Notes: generated from the sequence alone by a model not told the origin. A stretch of 64,000 nt of DNA from Pseudomonas sp. JM0905a (GCF_014700075.1 NZ_JACXBU010000001.1:248001-312000); one strand, 5' to 3'; positions 34,550-43,970 are shown, numbered from the stretch's first letter. Program-made: numbers and translations.

Positions 34550-34690
34550 GAGTCTGTCCGCAACTGGCTGCGCGTCGGAATAGCTGCGTTGGAAATGGCA
34601 TCGGGCTTGCTCATTTACAGCTCGTAAACTCCGCACCCTCTGCCATGTCCGCCTTGCTCTTCTCTAGCTCGCCCAGCTGCGAACAGGCTC
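34550..34690. repeat. Imperfect 141-nt palindromic element (family D)
   Basis: The ends GAGTCTGTCCGCAACTGG and CCAGCTGCGAACAGGCTC are inverted with three mismatches; further weaker pairing continues inward. It begins at the first base after the DUF934 stop. No coding potential is visible. Only one copy is present in this window. The remaining 34691-34971 holds a hairpin at about 34810-34836 (GCCGCCCCCTG/CCTGGGTGCGGC) and no gene. Confidence 0.6.
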
Positions 34691-34971
34691 GGCGAGATTT
34701 CGTACATGAATGGTAAAAATTCCCTACTTAGCGCTGGCTAATTTCTGACCTAGCATTCGCAGTTCGTTTATCCGAACCGGAAACCAATGGACAGCGACAG
34801 TAGTTGTAAGCCGCCCCCTGCGAGCCTGGGTGCGGCCTCCCTCCCCACCGGCGTTCCCGCACGCCAGATCGAATTGCAGCTTCCTGCTGCCTACGCTTCG
34901 TGCATGTCGATGCAACGCCTGCAGGCGCGGTTTGTGTCTGCCCGTGAACCTCTCCCGAGAGCCTGATCCCT

Positions 34972-36525
34972 ATGGAATGGATACTTGATCCCACGGCCTG
35001 GCTTGGCCTGCTGACCCTTATCGTCCTGGAGATCGTCCTCGGCATCGACAACCTGGTGTTCATCGCCATCCTGGCCGACAAGCTGCCGCCCCATCAGCGC
35101 GACCGCGCGCGCCTGATCGGCCTGTCCCTGGCGTTGATCATGCGCCTGGGCCTGCTGGCGAGTATTTCCTGGCTCGTCACCCTCACCACGCCGTTGTTCG
35201 AGGTGTTCGGCAAGAGCTTCTCCGGCCGCGACCTGATCATGCTCTTCGGTGGTGTGTTCCTGCTGTTCAAGGCCACCATGGAACTGCATGAACGCCTGGA
35301 AGGCCGGGTCCACAGCCAGGGGGGCAGCCGTACCTACGCCCTGTTCTGGCCGGTGGTGGCGCAAATCGTGGTGCTGGACGCGGTGTTCTCCCTGGATGCG
35401 GTGATTACCGCCGTGGGCATGGTGGAGCACCTGGAAGTGATGATGATCGCCGTGGTCGTGTCCATCGGCCTGATGATCATCGCCAGCAAGCCGCTGACCG
35501 CCTTCGTCAACGCCCACCCGACGGTGATCATGCTGTGTCTGGGCTTCCTGATGATGATCGGTTTCAGCCTGACGGCCGAAGGCCTGGGCTTCCATATTCC
35601 GAAAGGCTACCTGTACGCCGCCATCGGCTTCTCGTTGCTGATCGAGGCTGCCAACCAGTTGGTGCGCTGGCGCCGCAAGCGTCAGCTCCAGGGCGACCGC
35701 AGCGTGCGTGAGCGCACGGCCCACGCTGTGTTGCGCCTGCTGGGCGGCCGTGGTGTGGAGGCCGAAGAAGTGGGCGAGGAAATCGCCGACCTGGTGGGCG
35801 CTGACGGCGCTGGCAAGGTGCCCTTCGACCGCCGCGAGCGGATCATGATCAGCGGTGTGCTGGGGCTGGCGGATCGCCAGATCCGCACCCTGATGACCAA
35901 CCGCAGCGAGGTGGAGCGTATCGACCTGGACGAACCCCGCGAGGTCATCCGCGACGCCTTGTTGCGCTCGCCCCACTCGCGCCTGCTGGTGATCCGTGGC
36001 GGTAACGTGGACGAGCCCCTGGGCTACGTGCACAAGAAGGAACTGCTGCGCGAACTGCTGCAGGGCCAGGACCCGGATTTCGAGCAGGTGCTGCGGGTTC
36101 CGCCCAACCTGCCGGAAAGCGCGTCGGTGCTGGGCGCCCTGGAGGAAATGCGCAAGGCTTCCACCCACGTGGCCTTCGTGGTCAACGAGTTCGGCGGCTT
36201 CGAGGGGCTGTTGACCATGACCGACATACTCGAATCCATCGCCGGCGAACTGCCTGATGCCAGCGAGGTGGACGGGCTGGATATCGAGCCATGCGACGGC
36301 GGCTGGAGGGTCAGCGGTGCGGTGAACCTCAGTCTGCTGGGCGAGCGCCTGGGCTTTTCCGCCAAGCCCGGCGAGGATTACCAGACTCTTGCCGGCCTGG
36401 CCATGAGCCTGCTGGATCGCCTGCCGGTGACGGGGGATGCCCTGGAAGTGGAAGGCTGGCAGCTGGAGGTGATCGAGGTGAAGGAAAGACGGGTCAATCG
36501 CCTGCTGCTCAAGCCTTTGGCGTAG
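34972..36525 (+). CDS. TerC-family membrane protein with CBS pair and CorC/HlyC domain
   Basis: 517 residues. The N-terminal part (1-225) has seven membrane segments with the TerC marks [11 protein letters not shown] and [11 protein letters not shown]. Residues 295-420 form a CBS pair with the ...[10 protein letters not shown]... strand, and the last 90 are a CorC/HlyC transporter-associated domain. The layout is that of E. coli YoaE/YegH-type proteins, likely ion (Mn/metal) exporters or envelope proteins. GAGAG precedes the ATG. A family A repeat and a terminator follow. Confidence 0.9.
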   Translation: MEWILDPTAWLGLLTLIVLEIVLGIDNLVFIAILADKLPPHQRDRARLIGLSLALIMRLGLLASISWLVTLTTPLFEVFGKSFSGRDLIMLFGGVFLLFKATMELHERLEGRVHSQGGSRTYALFWPVVAQIVVLDAVFSLDAVITAVGMVEHLEVMMIAVVVSIGLMIIASKPLTAFVNAHPTVIMLCLGFLMMIGFSLTAEGLGFHIPKGYLYAAIGFSLLIEAANQLVRWRRKRQLQGDRSVRERTAHAVLRLLGGRGVEAEEVGEEIADLVGADGAGKVPFDRRERIMISGVLGLADRQIRTLMTNRSEVERIDLDEPREVIRDALLRSPHSRLLVIRGGNVDEPLGYVHKKELLRELLQGQDPDFEQVLRVPPNLPESASVLGALEEMRKASTHVAFVVNEFGGFEGLLTMTDILESIAGELPDASEVDGLDIEPCDGGWRVSGAVNLSLLGERLGFSAKPGEDYQTLAGLAMSLLDRLPVTGDALEVEGWQLEVIEVKERRVNRLLLKPLA

Positions 36526-36538
36526 ATGAGCCGAGACA

Positions 36539-36636
36539 TTGTGGGGGCGATTTCAATCGCTGAGCGGGCCGCAGGCTCGCCCCACGAGGTCACAGGGCCG
36601 CTTCGCGCCCCATAGCGAATGAATTCGCCCCCACAA
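36539..36636. repeat. Palindromic repeat family A, full copy 7
   Basis: TTGTGGGGGCGA and TCGCCCCCACAA outer arms, GCGATTTCAATCGC and GCGAATGAATTCGC inner palindromes. It starts 14 nt after the TerC-family stop and directly precedes a rho-independent terminator. Confidence 0.9.
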
Positions 36637-36640
36637 GAAG

Positions 36641-36668
36641 AAACGGCGCCATCGAGGCACCGTTTTTT
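36641..36668. terminator. Bidirectional rho-independent terminator between TerC gene and mscL
   Basis: Stem AACGGCGCC/GGCACCGTT (one mismatch) with loop ATCGA, followed by TTTTTTATT on the plus strand; the minus strand reads into TTTCTTCTT. It can end both the TerC-family transcript and convergent mscL. Confidence 0.75.
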
Positions 36669-36687
36669 ATTGCGATGTCCGTCAGGA

Positions 36688-37098
36688 TTACTTGTCCCGC
36701 TGCGACTTCAGCAGATCCCGGATCTCGGTCAGCAGTTCCTGGTCCTTGGTGGGCGCCGGCGGCGCCTCCGGGGCGGCGGCCTCTTCGCGCTTGAGCTTAT
36801 TGATCGCCTTGACCCCCATGAAGATCGCGAAGGCGACGATCACGAAATCGAGCACGGTCTGGATGAACTTGCCATAAGCCAGCACCACGGCCGGAACATC
36901 ACCCTCGGCGGCCTTCAGGGTGATGGCCAGGTCGGAAAAGTCCATCCCGCCGATCAGCAGGCCAATGGGCGGCATGATCACGTCGCCCACGAAGGACGAG
37001 ACGATCTTGCCGAAGGCGGCACCAATGATGATGCCCACGGCCATGTCGACCACGTTGCCCTTGACGGCGAAGGCTTTGAATTCATTGAGCAGGCTCAT
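36688..37098 (-). CDS. mscL: Large-conductance mechanosensitive channel
   Basis: 136 residues, the standard MscL size. [23 protein letters not shown] (TM1) and [16 protein letters not shown] (TM2) are the two pore helices, followed by a charged, Ala/Pro-rich linker and a C-terminal helical bundle. Forms a homopentamer in the inner membrane and opens under osmotic down-shock. Confidence 0.97.
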   Translation of the reverse strand: MSLLNEFKAFAVKGNVVDMAVGIIIGAAFGKIVSSFVGDVIMPPIGLLIGGMDFSDLAITLKAAEGDVPAVVLAYGKFIQTVLDFVIVAFAIFMGVKAINKLKREEAAAPEAPPAPTKDQELLTEIRDLLKSQRDK

Positions 37099-37308
37099 GT
37101 TTCACTCCCTGAGGTTCTGGTTTTAAGGCTGAAGTGTAATTCAGCGGTTCGAGGCTGCCAGTAACGGCACACCTCCTTGTGCGGGCACACATGCTAGGGC
37201 CCGGCATGGCCAGTGCCAAGCGTGCCGTGTGTTTCCGTCAGGCGGCGCTTTCCGCCGCTGGACACTGGTCTAGCCTGAGAGTGAGGCTGCAAGAGGAGGG
37301 TCGCTGCC

Positions 37309-37554
37309 ATGCCACTAGAACACCACCCGCTCAACCGTGAATTCCCGGAGTTCAAGGACACCATGCGCGCGCTGCTGCAGAGCGATGCGCACTTTGCCCG
37401 GTTGGCGGGGGAGTACCAGGATCTGGATTCACGCATCTATGAGGTCGAGGACGGCAACCAGGCCCTCGACGACAACACCTTGCACGACTGGAAGGTGCAA
37501 CGGGTCGCCTTGAAAGACGAGATCGCCCGGATGCTCAAGAGCGCCAGGGGCTGA
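37309..37554 (+). CDS. YdcH family (DUF465) small helical protein
   Basis: 81 residues, all helical. H-P-L-N-R-E-F-P-E-F-K-D-T-M-R-A-L and L-K-D-E-I-A-R-M-L are the DUF465 signature. Function unknown. AGGAGGG lies 7-13 nt before the ATG. Probably a single-gene transcript. Confidence 0.88.
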   Translation: MPLEHHPLNREFPEFKDTMRALLQSDAHFARLAGEYQDLDSRIYEVEDGNQALDDNTLHDWKVQRVALKDEIARMLKSARG

Positions 37555-37637
37555 CGACCCGATTTGATCGGGGTCAACAGGGTTGGACGAGTCGGGGCAT
37601 AGGCTGGGCTCCATCTTTTCTTCCTGGAGCCTTTGCC

Positions 37638-37916
37638 ATGACCGCCTCCATTCTGATGTCCGGCGTGGGCATGATGCCTGCGTCGTCCATTTCCCCTGAG
37701 CGCCTGGAAGCCATCGAACGTCTGGGTCGCCTGCAAAGCCAGCTCGACCTGTTACAACTCCGTATCCGCCGTGTGGAAGAGGGCAGCGAGCCGGACGACG
37801 GCTCCAGTCTGACCATGCTGCACATGCGCTTGGATGGTCTGCTTGAGGACCTCGAACGCCAGCGTCGGCGCGCCACTGGCCAATGCTGTAACTGCGGCGG
37901 CGGTTGCCGGGGTTGA
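37638..37916 (+). CDS. Small helical protein with cysteine tail
   Basis: 92 residues. A serine-rich start, a coiled-coil-prone middle (E-R-L-E-A-I-E-R-L-G-R-L-Q-S-Q-L-D-L-L) and a cysteine-rich end Q-C-C-N-C-G-G-G-C. I do not recognise a family. A good Shine-Dalgarno (GGAG) 10 nt before the ATG and separation from the neighbouring genes support it. It lies between the DUF465 gene and radA, 43 nt before the latter's start. Confidence 0.65.
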   Translation: MTASILMSGVGMMPASSISPERLEAIERLGRLQSQLDLLQLRIRRVEEGSEPDDGSSLTMLHMRLDGLLEDLERQRRRATGQCCNCGGGCRG

Positions 37917-37959
37917 TCCGCTATCATGCGGGCTTTCGTGTTTCTGACGGAGTCCGCTG

Positions 37960-39327
37960 ATGGCCAAGGCCAAGCGCATGTACGGCTGCACCGAGTGCGG
38001 CGCCACCTTTCCCAAATGGGCCGGCCAGTGTGCTGATTGCGGGGCCTGGAACACCCTGGTGGAAACTGTGCTGGAGGGCGCTGCAGCGTCTTCCTCCGGC
38101 GGTCGCGGCGGCTGGGCTGGCCAGCAGGCGCAGATCAAGACCCTGGCCGAGGTCAGCGTCGAGGAAATGCCGCGCTTTTCCACCGCCTCCACCGAGCTGG
38201 ACCGCGTCCTAGGCGGCGGCCTGGTGGACGGTTCGGTGGTGCTGATCGGCGGTGATCCGGGCATCGGCAAGTCCACCATCCTGCTGCAGACTCTCTGCAA
38301 CATTGCCACGCGTTTCCCGGCCCTTTATGTCACCGGTGAGGAATCCCAGCAGCAGGTGGCCATGCGCGCCCGCCGCCTGGGACTGCCGGAAGACAAGCTC
38401 AAGGTCATGACCGAGACCTGCATCGAAGCCATCATCGCCACCGCGCGGGTGGAGCAGCCCAAGGTGATGGTGATCGACTCCATCCAGACCATCTTCACCG
38501 AGCAATTGCAGTCTGCCCCCGGCGGCGTGGCCCAGGTGCGCGAGAGCGCCGCCCTGCTGGTGCGATTCGCCAAGCAGAGCGGCACGGCGATCTTCCTGGT
38601 CGGCCACGTGACCAAGGAGGGGGCCCTGGCCGGCCCGCGCGTGCTGGAGCACATGGTGGACACGGTGCTCTATTTCGAGGGTGAGTCCGATGGTCGCCTG
38701 CGTCTGCTGCGGGCGGTGAAGAACCGCTTCGGCGCGGTGAACGAGCTGGGCGTGTTCGGCATGACCGACAAGGGCCTGAAGGAAGTCTCCAACCCTTCGG
38801 CGATCTTCCTCACCCGCGCCCAGGAATCCGTTCCCGGCAGCGTAGTGATGGCCACCTGGGAGGGGTCGCGGCCGATGCTGGTCGAGGTACAGGCGCTGGT
38901 CGACACCAGCCACCTGGCCAACCCGCGCCGGGTGACCCTGGGCCTGGACCAGAACCGCCTGGCCATGTTGCTGGCGGTGCTGCACCGCCACGGCGGCATC
39001 CCCACCTACGACCAGGATGTTTTCCTCAACGTGGTGGGGGGTGTGAAGGTGCTGGAGACCGCCTCCGACCTGGCGCTGATCGCCGCCATCATCTCCAGCC
39101 TGCGCAACCGTCCGCTGGCCCATGACGTGCTGGTGTTCGGCGAAGTGGGGCTTTCCGGCGAAGTACGCCCGGTGCCCAGCGGCCAGGAACGCCTGAAGGA
39201 AGCCGCCAAGCACGGCTTCAAGCGCGCGATCGTGCCCAAGGGCAACGCGCCCAAGGAAGATCCGCCCGGCCTGACCGTGATCGCGGTGACCCGCCTGGAA
39301 CAGGCGTTGGATGCGCTGTTCGAGTAG
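37960..39327 (+). CDS. radA: DNA repair protein RadA
   Basis: 455 residues. The N-terminal zinc finger is C10-x2-C13 and C24-x2-C27. Walker A G-G-D-P-G-I-G-K-S-T lies at about 97-106, K-N-R-F-G near 253 (RadA signature) and a Lon-protease-like C-terminal domain ends the protein. A RecA paralogue that drives branch migration in recombination. In Pseudomonas it neighbours mapZ, as here on the opposite strand. Confidence 0.97.
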   Translation: MAKAKRMYGCTECGATFPKWAGQCADCGAWNTLVETVLEGAAASSSGGRGGWAGQQAQIKTLAEVSVEEMPRFSTASTELDRVLGGGLVDGSVVLIGGDPGIGKSTILLQTLCNIATRFPALYVTGEESQQQVAMRARRLGLPEDKLKVMTETCIEAIIATARVEQPKVMVIDSIQTIFTEQLQSAPGGVAQVRESAALLVRFAKQSGTAIFLVGHVTKEGALAGPRVLEHMVDTVLYFEGESDGRLRLLRAVKNRFGAVNELGVFGMTDKGLKEVSNPSAIFLTRAQESVPGSVVMATWEGSRPMLVEVQALVDTSHLANPRRVTLGLDQNRLAMLLAVLHRHGGIPTYDQDVFLNVVGGVKVLETASDLALIAAIISSLRNRPLAHDVLVFGEVGLSGEVRPVPSGQERLKEAAKHGFKRAIVPKGNAPKEDPPGLTVIAVTRLEQALDALFE

Positions 39328-39357
39328 CGGGGAGGTGGGGGTGAGGTGAGAGGTACT

Positions 39358-39400
39358 GGCAGACCTGCGGTCTGCTTAGCGATTGAAATCGCCCCCACAG
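39358..39400. repeat. Palindromic repeat family A, half copy 8
   Basis: Hairpin GCAGACCTGCGGTCTGC followed by GCGATTGAAATCGC and CCCCCACAG. It starts 31 nt after radA. Confidence 0.8.
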
Positions 39401-39433
39401 GAAAAGCGAGCAGCATTTAGCCTGCACGGACGG

Positions 39434-39472
39434 CTCCCTCTCCCGCTTGCGGGAGAGGGTTGGGGTGAGGGG
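39434..39472. repeat. Repeat family B, simple copy 4
   Basis: CTCCCTCTCCCGC/GCGGGAGAGGG hairpin followed by TTGGGGTGAGGGG, without the embedded core seen in the longer copies. Confidence 0.75.
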
Positions 39473-39477
39473 CTTTT

Positions 39478-39520
39478 GGCAGACCTGCGGTCTGCTTGGC
39501 GAATGAATTCGCCCCTACAA
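39478..39520. repeat. Palindromic repeat family A, half copy 9
   Basis: Hairpin GCAGACCTGCGGTCTGC, then GCGAATGAATTCGC and CCCCTACAA. It ends 19 nt before the mapZ stop (mapZ is on the minus strand), that is, just downstream of that gene's 3' end. It is a near twin of half copy 8 but with the other palindrome type. Confidence 0.82.
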
Positions 39521-39538
39521 GAAGCGGCTGCCGACGGG

Positions 39539-39907
39539 CTATTCCTCGCCCAGCGCGGTCAACTCGCGCTCCAGCAGCTCTTCGCTACCGAGGTTGAGCT
39601 CAACCAGGCGGCGCAGGTGGCTGATGGAGTCCAGGTCGATATGACGGCAGATGAAACCGAGCTGGTCGCCCTGGGCGCGGGTCAGTTCCACTTCCATCGC
39701 GACCTGTATGTCGGCCCCCAGGTCGATGCGGACATCGAAGGGCCTGGCCGGGTCGCCATCCCACTCCGACGGGCGAATCACCAGCAGGCCCTTGAGGGAA
39801 ATGTCGTGCAGCTCCGCCGCCCAGCGCTTGTCGCCCTGCGCGATGGTGGTGGCGGCATCGAAGTTGATGCGGTGGAAGCGCCGACGTTCGCTGGCGATTT
39901 CACTCAT
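39539..39907 (-). CDS. mapZ: PilZ-domain c-di-GMP effector MapZ
   Basis: 122 residues with the c-di-GMP-binding pieces R-R-R-F-H-R (R9-x3-R13) and D35-x-S-x-x-G40. The ending [19 protein letters not shown] is, as I recall it, nearly identical to P. aeruginosa MapZ (PA4608), which binds c-di-GMP and then inhibits the chemotaxis methyltransferase CheR. I chose the ATG at 39907, with AGGAG 8 nt upstream; the ATG two codons earlier is only 1 nt from AGGAG. Confidence 0.9.
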   Translation of the reverse strand: MSEIASERRRFHRINFDAATTIAQGDKRWAAELHDISLKGLLVIRPSEWDGDPARPFDVRIDLGADIQVAMEVELTRAQGDQLGFICRHIDLDSISHLRRLVELNLGSEELLERELTALGEE

Positions 39908-39958
39908 GTTCATGCTCCTGCGAGATTTCAACCACTATAGACAAGGCTTTTCGCGCCT

Positions 39959-42124
39959 TCATTCGCCCCGGCGCCGCCTCATCCACAAAATCATTGCCGC
40001 AATCGCCAGCACGCCGGTGCCGGCCAGCAGGTACTTCCACGGGTGCAGGCTGCTGCGCAACCACTGCCCGCGCTCCTCCCAGACACGCTTGGCGGCGGCA
40101 TCGAAGTCCGGTTCCTCGCAGTTCTGGCCGAAGTTGACGGCCCAGGGCACGTACGGCCCCTGCTGCACATAGCGTCGGTAGTGGACACGCGCGCCTTCCA
40201 GATCGCGGTACAGCAGCCAACCGGTGGCTTTGCACAGCACCGCGGCGAAGGCCTGGCTGCTCCGGGGCAACTGGTCGGCGGCGCGGTCAGCGAGCTGCGC
40301 CGCGACCCAGCGATAGTGGTAGCGGGTATTGGGTTGGGCCAGGTTGGCGTTCTGCCGCTCGGCCTCGTCGGCGCTCAGCAGCCCGCTTGCCTTCTGGCGG
40401 TCGACCTGGAGCAGGGCGAAGGAACCGCCGAGGCTATGGAAGTCCGGCGACATCTCGTAACCCAACAGTTCCATGCCCTGTTCACGGGCGATCACTGCCG
40501 CTTCATACAGGGCATCGGCACGGCCGGTGGCGGTCCAGCGGTTCTCCGCTTCTTCCCGGGCGTGGCCATAGCGGCGGGCGGTTTCGCGCAGCTCGTCGCT
40601 GTCGTAATAGGGCAAAGCCTCGGCGTAGTGGCCTTCACGCAGCAGACGCCGTGCCAGCAAATCACGCAGTTGGGCGGCTATGGGACGTGGCTGGTAGCTC
40701 TCGCGCTCTTCGGCTGTCTGCGGTTTGGCTGCCGCGACCTTGGCATCCACGTAGCCTTTGAGCTCCTCCAGCGTGAGCACCCGCTCGGCGACGGCGGCGG
40801 CATCCCACCAATAGAGTTCGCCGCTGCGATAGAGCAGGTCGAATGCGTCCAGGTAATCGCCGCGCTGCAAGGAAAGGATGGCGTTTTCGCCGTCCACCCG
40901 GCAGCGCGGTTTCACGTTCTCGTAATCCCAGTTGGCCGTGCGCCGGGTGCCCCAGTCTTCATCTTCGGGGAAGGCGCGCGCGGCCTTGGCGTAGGCTTCG
41001 GCGGCGCGGGTGGCATCACCGTCGCGCAGGGCCAGCTTGGCTCGCAGCCACCAGGCCAGGCCGCTGTCGCCGGCTTTGGCGAGCAAGCGCTGGGCATCGT
41101 CGTAGCGACCGAACTGGTAGCTCAGGGCGGCCAGACGATCGGCATTGTCCAGATCGCTGCCAGTGTTCTCGATCAACAAGGAGCCGATGCGATCATCCCC
41201 ATTCGGCTCGCCATCGAGGCGGCTGAGCAGGCGCGCGGTCAGCAGTTGCTGGACCTCGCGAATGGCCAGCAACGGCATCAATTGTTCATCGGGCAGGCGG
41301 ATGAGCTCGGCCGAAAGCTGGCGCAGCGAGCTGTAGCCGGTGGCCGAATGGTGGGCGGTCTGGCTGGCGTAGAGGCGGATGGCGCTGGCCCAGTCGCCGG
41401 CCAGGTAGGCCAGGCGGGCTTCTTCGCCAAGGCTGGCGATGCCCAATTCCAGCGGGTCGGAGTAACCCTGGGCGGTAAGCTGGCGAGTCTGACTGAAAGC
41501 ATCGCGCGCGGCCTCGGTGGCTTGCCGCATGAACAGCCGCTGGTCTTCTTCGCTGCGTTGGGTTTCTTCTGCAGGTACACCCTCGGGATTTCCCAGGCTG
41601 GCTTGTGCCCGGCCCAGGGAATAGGCCGCCCAGGTGCTGCGCAGGCGGCGCTGTTCAGGCGGCAGTTGCAGGACCCTCTGGAAATAGTCGGCGGCCAGTT
41701 GGTAATCCTGCTGGGCGAAGGCGACCGCACCAGCGCTGTAGAGGCGCAACTCGGCGGGCAGGTCCAGGCCCTGGTCTTCCACCTGGCGGGCGTCGGTCAG
41801 GACCCGCAGGCGCCGGACCTGCTGGTAGAGCGGCTCGCCCAGCTCCTTCTGCTCCACTTCATCGCGCTGCTGGAGGTAGCGTTCTCCGCCGTCGTCCCAG
41901 TAACCCACCAGAGTGGCGTCGCCAGACTGGCCGAGGCCGGGCACCGGCTTGCCCAGGCGCGCGACCTCGAAGGCGAAATTGCCTTCGGGCAGCTCGGCCA
42001 GGGTCTGGGCGCGGTCGTCCAAGAGGCTCAGGGGAAAGTCCGGCCCGCACGCCTGCGCGCTCAATACCGGCAGGCAGAGCGCGATGGCGAGGGCAAGGCG
42101 AGTGCGGCGTTCAGGGGTAGACAC
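39959..42124 (-). CDS. Exported TPR-rich protein of unknown function
   Basis: 721 residues. GTG start at 42124 with GAGGATCC just before, followed by a signal sequence (R-R-T-R-L-A-L-A-I-A-L-C-L-P-V-L-S-A-Q-A). The mature part from C-G-P-D-F is repeat-like, with TPR-type helices (Y-Q-L-A-A-D-Y-F-Q-R-V-L, R-Y-D-D-A-Q-R-L-L-A-K-A, G-D-A-T-R-A-A-E-A-Y-A-K-A). A C-terminal membrane helix ends in R-R-R-R-G-E, suggesting anchoring in the inner membrane with the bulk in the periplasm. It overlaps the DUF3142 lipoprotein gene by 14 nt. I do not recognise the family and infer no function. Confidence 0.8.
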   Translation of the reverse strand: MSTPERRTRLALAIALCLPVLSAQACGPDFPLSLLDDRAQTLAELPEGNFAFEVARLGKPVPGLGQSGDATLVGYWDDGGERYLQQRDEVEQKELGEPLYQQVRRLRVLTDARQVEDQGLDLPAELRLYSAGAVAFAQQDYQLAADYFQRVLQLPPEQRRLRSTWAAYSLGRAQASLGNPEGVPAEETQRSEEDQRLFMRQATEAARDAFSQTRQLTAQGYSDPLELGIASLGEEARLAYLAGDWASAIRLYASQTAHHSATGYSSLRQLSAELIRLPDEQLMPLLAIREVQQLLTARLLSRLDGEPNGDDRIGSLLIENTGSDLDNADRLAALSYQFGRYDDAQRLLAKAGDSGLAWWLRAKLALRDGDATRAAEAYAKAARAFPEDEDWGTRRTANWDYENVKPRCRVDGENAILSLQRGDYLDAFDLLYRSGELYWWDAAAVAERVLTLEELKGYVDAKVAAAKPQTAEERESYQPRPIAAQLRDLLARRLLREGHYAEALPYYDSDELRETARRYGHAREEAENRWTATGRADALYEAAVIAREQGMELLGYEMSPDFHSLGGSFALLQVDRQKASGLLSADEAERQNANLAQPNTRYHYRWVAAQLADRAADQLPRSSQAFAAVLCKATGWLLYRDLEGARVHYRRYVQQGPYVPWAVNFGQNCEEPDFDAAAKRVWEERGQWLRSSLHPWKYLLAGTGVLAIAAMILWMRRRRGE

Positions 42125-43292
42125 GGGATCCTCCTTGATCGAGATGTTCGCAGCGGGCCCAACCCAGGGCGCGTTGCTGGCCGGCGGCGAGCCGGCCTTC
42201 GTTGAGACGGGTGAAGACCAGGCGGTCGGCCGCGCGTTCCAGGCGATAGCCGGCCAGCGCGTCGGCGGCATCGCAGGACCGGGCGGGCAGTTCGATGCGC
42301 TCCGGCAGGGGGCCGTCGAGGTTGCCCAGGTTGGCGAGGGCAAACTCGTGCAGTGGTCCCGACTGCTGGATGTCAGGCCGGATGTCGGCGTGCAGCGGTT
42401 CGCCGCGCGCCACGGCCTGCAAGGTCGACAGTCGCCAGGCGCGGCGATCGCCAGGTAGGGGCAGGCGGAACCAGATGACACCGGTCAGGTGCTCGGGACG
42501 GTCGCGGCGCAGATTGGCCAGCAGCTCGGCCAACTGCTGCGGGTCGGCCTGGAGTTCGCGGCGGGGGCCGGCGATGGCCAGCGGGCTTTCACTCTCCACC
42601 CGTCCATTCACCAGGGCGATGCCGTAGGCGGGCAGGGCGAGCAGGAAGGGGCGGTCGCTGGCATCGCTCCAGCGCTTTGCCCAGGCTTGCGCGCGCGCGG
42701 GGGCGAACAGGCCGTTCTCCGGCGCGCTCACCGCGTGCACCTGCAACACGCTGGCATCCACTTGGCGAAGCAGATCGGCCAGGACTGGGCTGTCGAGCCA
42801 GGCGGGCAAGGCGGTAATGCTGAGTCTGAGGTCCGCCGGAAGCGCCCTGCGAAGGTCGCGGAGAAAGTCCCGGTACCCCAGCAGGCGCGCGCTGGCGCAA
42901 TCGTGATCGATCTCCAGACCCTGCATGACGACGCCCTGGACGAGCCAGTGGTCCACCAGGGCGAGGATGTCGGCGCGGGTGCGTTGCAGGTCCAGGTCTG
43001 GCAGCTGGCCGTCCAGGCGGACCACTGCGACCAGCGGGCGGCCGTCGGCGGCGAGCAGTTCACGGTCAACCTGGATGCGCGACCAGCCCGCCCCCGGATG
43101 GGCCTGGGCGGCGAGCACCCGCAGGGTGGAGAAGTCGGCGCGGCTGTCGGCCAGGGCTTCTGCGTGGGCGGGGCGCCATTGCCGTTGCCATATATAGAGC
43201 TGCTGGTCGAGCGGAGCCTGGGCTTCCTGCTCGCAGCCGGAGAGCAAGAGCAGCAGAAGGACGAAGGCTGCGCGAAGGTGTGATGAAGGCAT
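42111..43292 (-). CDS. DUF3142 lipoprotein
   Basis: 393 residues. The start M-P-S-S-H-L-R-A-A-F-V-L-L-L-L-L-L-S-G-C is a lipoprotein signal (L-S-G-C lipobox). The rest fits DUF3142: L-Y-I-W-Q-R-Q-W at the start, a V-M-Q-G-L-E-I-D-H-D-C central strand and W-F-R-L-P-L-P-G-D-R-R-A-W late, a TIM-barrel-like pattern. Function unknown. Start chosen at 43292 because the lipobox sits there; the open frame continues 42 codons upstream without signal features. Overlaps and precedes the TPR gene; the two are surely co-expressed. Confidence 0.82.
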   Translation of the reverse strand: MPSSHLRAAFVLLLLLLSGCEQEAQAPLDQQLYIWQRQWRPAHAEALADSRADFSTLRVLAAQAHPGAGWSRIQVDRELLAADGRPLVAVVRLDGQLPDLDLQRTRADILALVDHWLVQGVVMQGLEIDHDCASARLLGYRDFLRDLRRALPADLRLSITALPAWLDSPVLADLLRQVDASVLQVHAVSAPENGLFAPARAQAWAKRWSDASDRPFLLALPAYGIALVNGRVESESPLAIAGPRRELQADPQQLAELLANLRRDRPEHLTGVIWFRLPLPGDRRAWRLSTLQAVARGEPLHADIRPDIQQSGPLHEFALANLGNLDGPLPERIELPARSCDAADALAGYRLERAADRLVFTRLNEGRLAAGQQRALGWARCEHLDQGGSRVYP

Positions 43293-43463
43293 GGAATCGG
43301 CGCGCTCTGGGGCGGGCTCCTTGGGCGATTGAGCCTGACTGCGGGGAATTACATCCGTATTCCCGGTGGCCGACAAGGCGTGCCGGGGCTGGTTTGACAG
43401 TTCCCCATACGTCGCCAAAGCTGCTTATGCGGTTTTTCTATAAATTCGTGCGGAGCGCAAATA

Positions 43464-43970
43464 ATGGATAAGCGACTTCTGAAAAAGGGCTTGATTGTGG
43501 GGCTGCTCAGCGCGGCCAGCGTGGCGGCGCAGGCCGACCAGGCGGGGGGCGGCGGTTGCGGCTGGGGCAACATGCTGTTCGAAGGCCAGCGCGGCTTGGT
43601 TCCGCACCTGCTGGCCACCACCACCAATGGCACTTCCGGTAACGCCACCTTCGGCCTGACCTCCGGTACCAACGGCTGCGATTCCAGCGTGCGCCTGGGC
43701 TATGGCGGTCGCTCCTTGCTGGCCATGAACGGCATGCTCGACAACATTGCCGAAGACATGGCCCAGGGCAAAGGCGAGGCGCTGGATGCCTATGCGACCC
43801 TGCTGGGCATCGAACAGTCCGATCGCGCCCACTTCGCCCAGGTCACCCAGGCCAATTTCTCCACCATCTTCTCTTCGCCAGACGTGACCGGGGATCAAGT
43901 ACTGGCCGCCACTGTCGACGTCATGAGCCGCGACCAACAGCTGGCCCGCTATGCCAAGCAGCCGAGCTAA
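43464..43970 (+). CDS. DUF3015 exported protein
   Basis: 168 residues. A signal peptide (L-K-K-G-L-I-V-G-L-L-S-A-A-S-V-A-A-Q-A) is followed by G-G-G-C-G-W-G-N-M-L-F, F-G-L-T-S-G-T-N-G-C and N-G-M-L-D-N-I-A-E-D-M-A-Q-G-K-G-E-A-L, the DUF3015 signature. Function unknown. A strong terminator follows, so it is a single-gene unit. Confidence 0.88.
   Translation: MDKRLLKKGLIVGLLSAASVAAQADQAGGGGCGWGNMLFEGQRGLVPHLLATTTNGTSGNATFGLTSGTNGCDSSVRLGYGGRSLLAMNGMLDNIAEDMAQGKGEALDAYATLLGIEQSDRAHFAQVTQANFSTIFSSPDVTGDQVLAATVDVMSRDQQLARYAKQPS

Noticed and set aside
34691-34971. Possible yybP-ykoY (Mn) riboswitch before the TerC-family gene
   Set aside because: TerC-family genes sometimes have one, but I could not match the conserved loops; only a plain GC-rich hairpin is visible.
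42125-42481. Extended N-terminus for the TPR protein (119 more residues)
   Set aside because: It overlaps the DUF3142 coding region in another frame, and the signal sequence begins exactly at the GTG at 42124.
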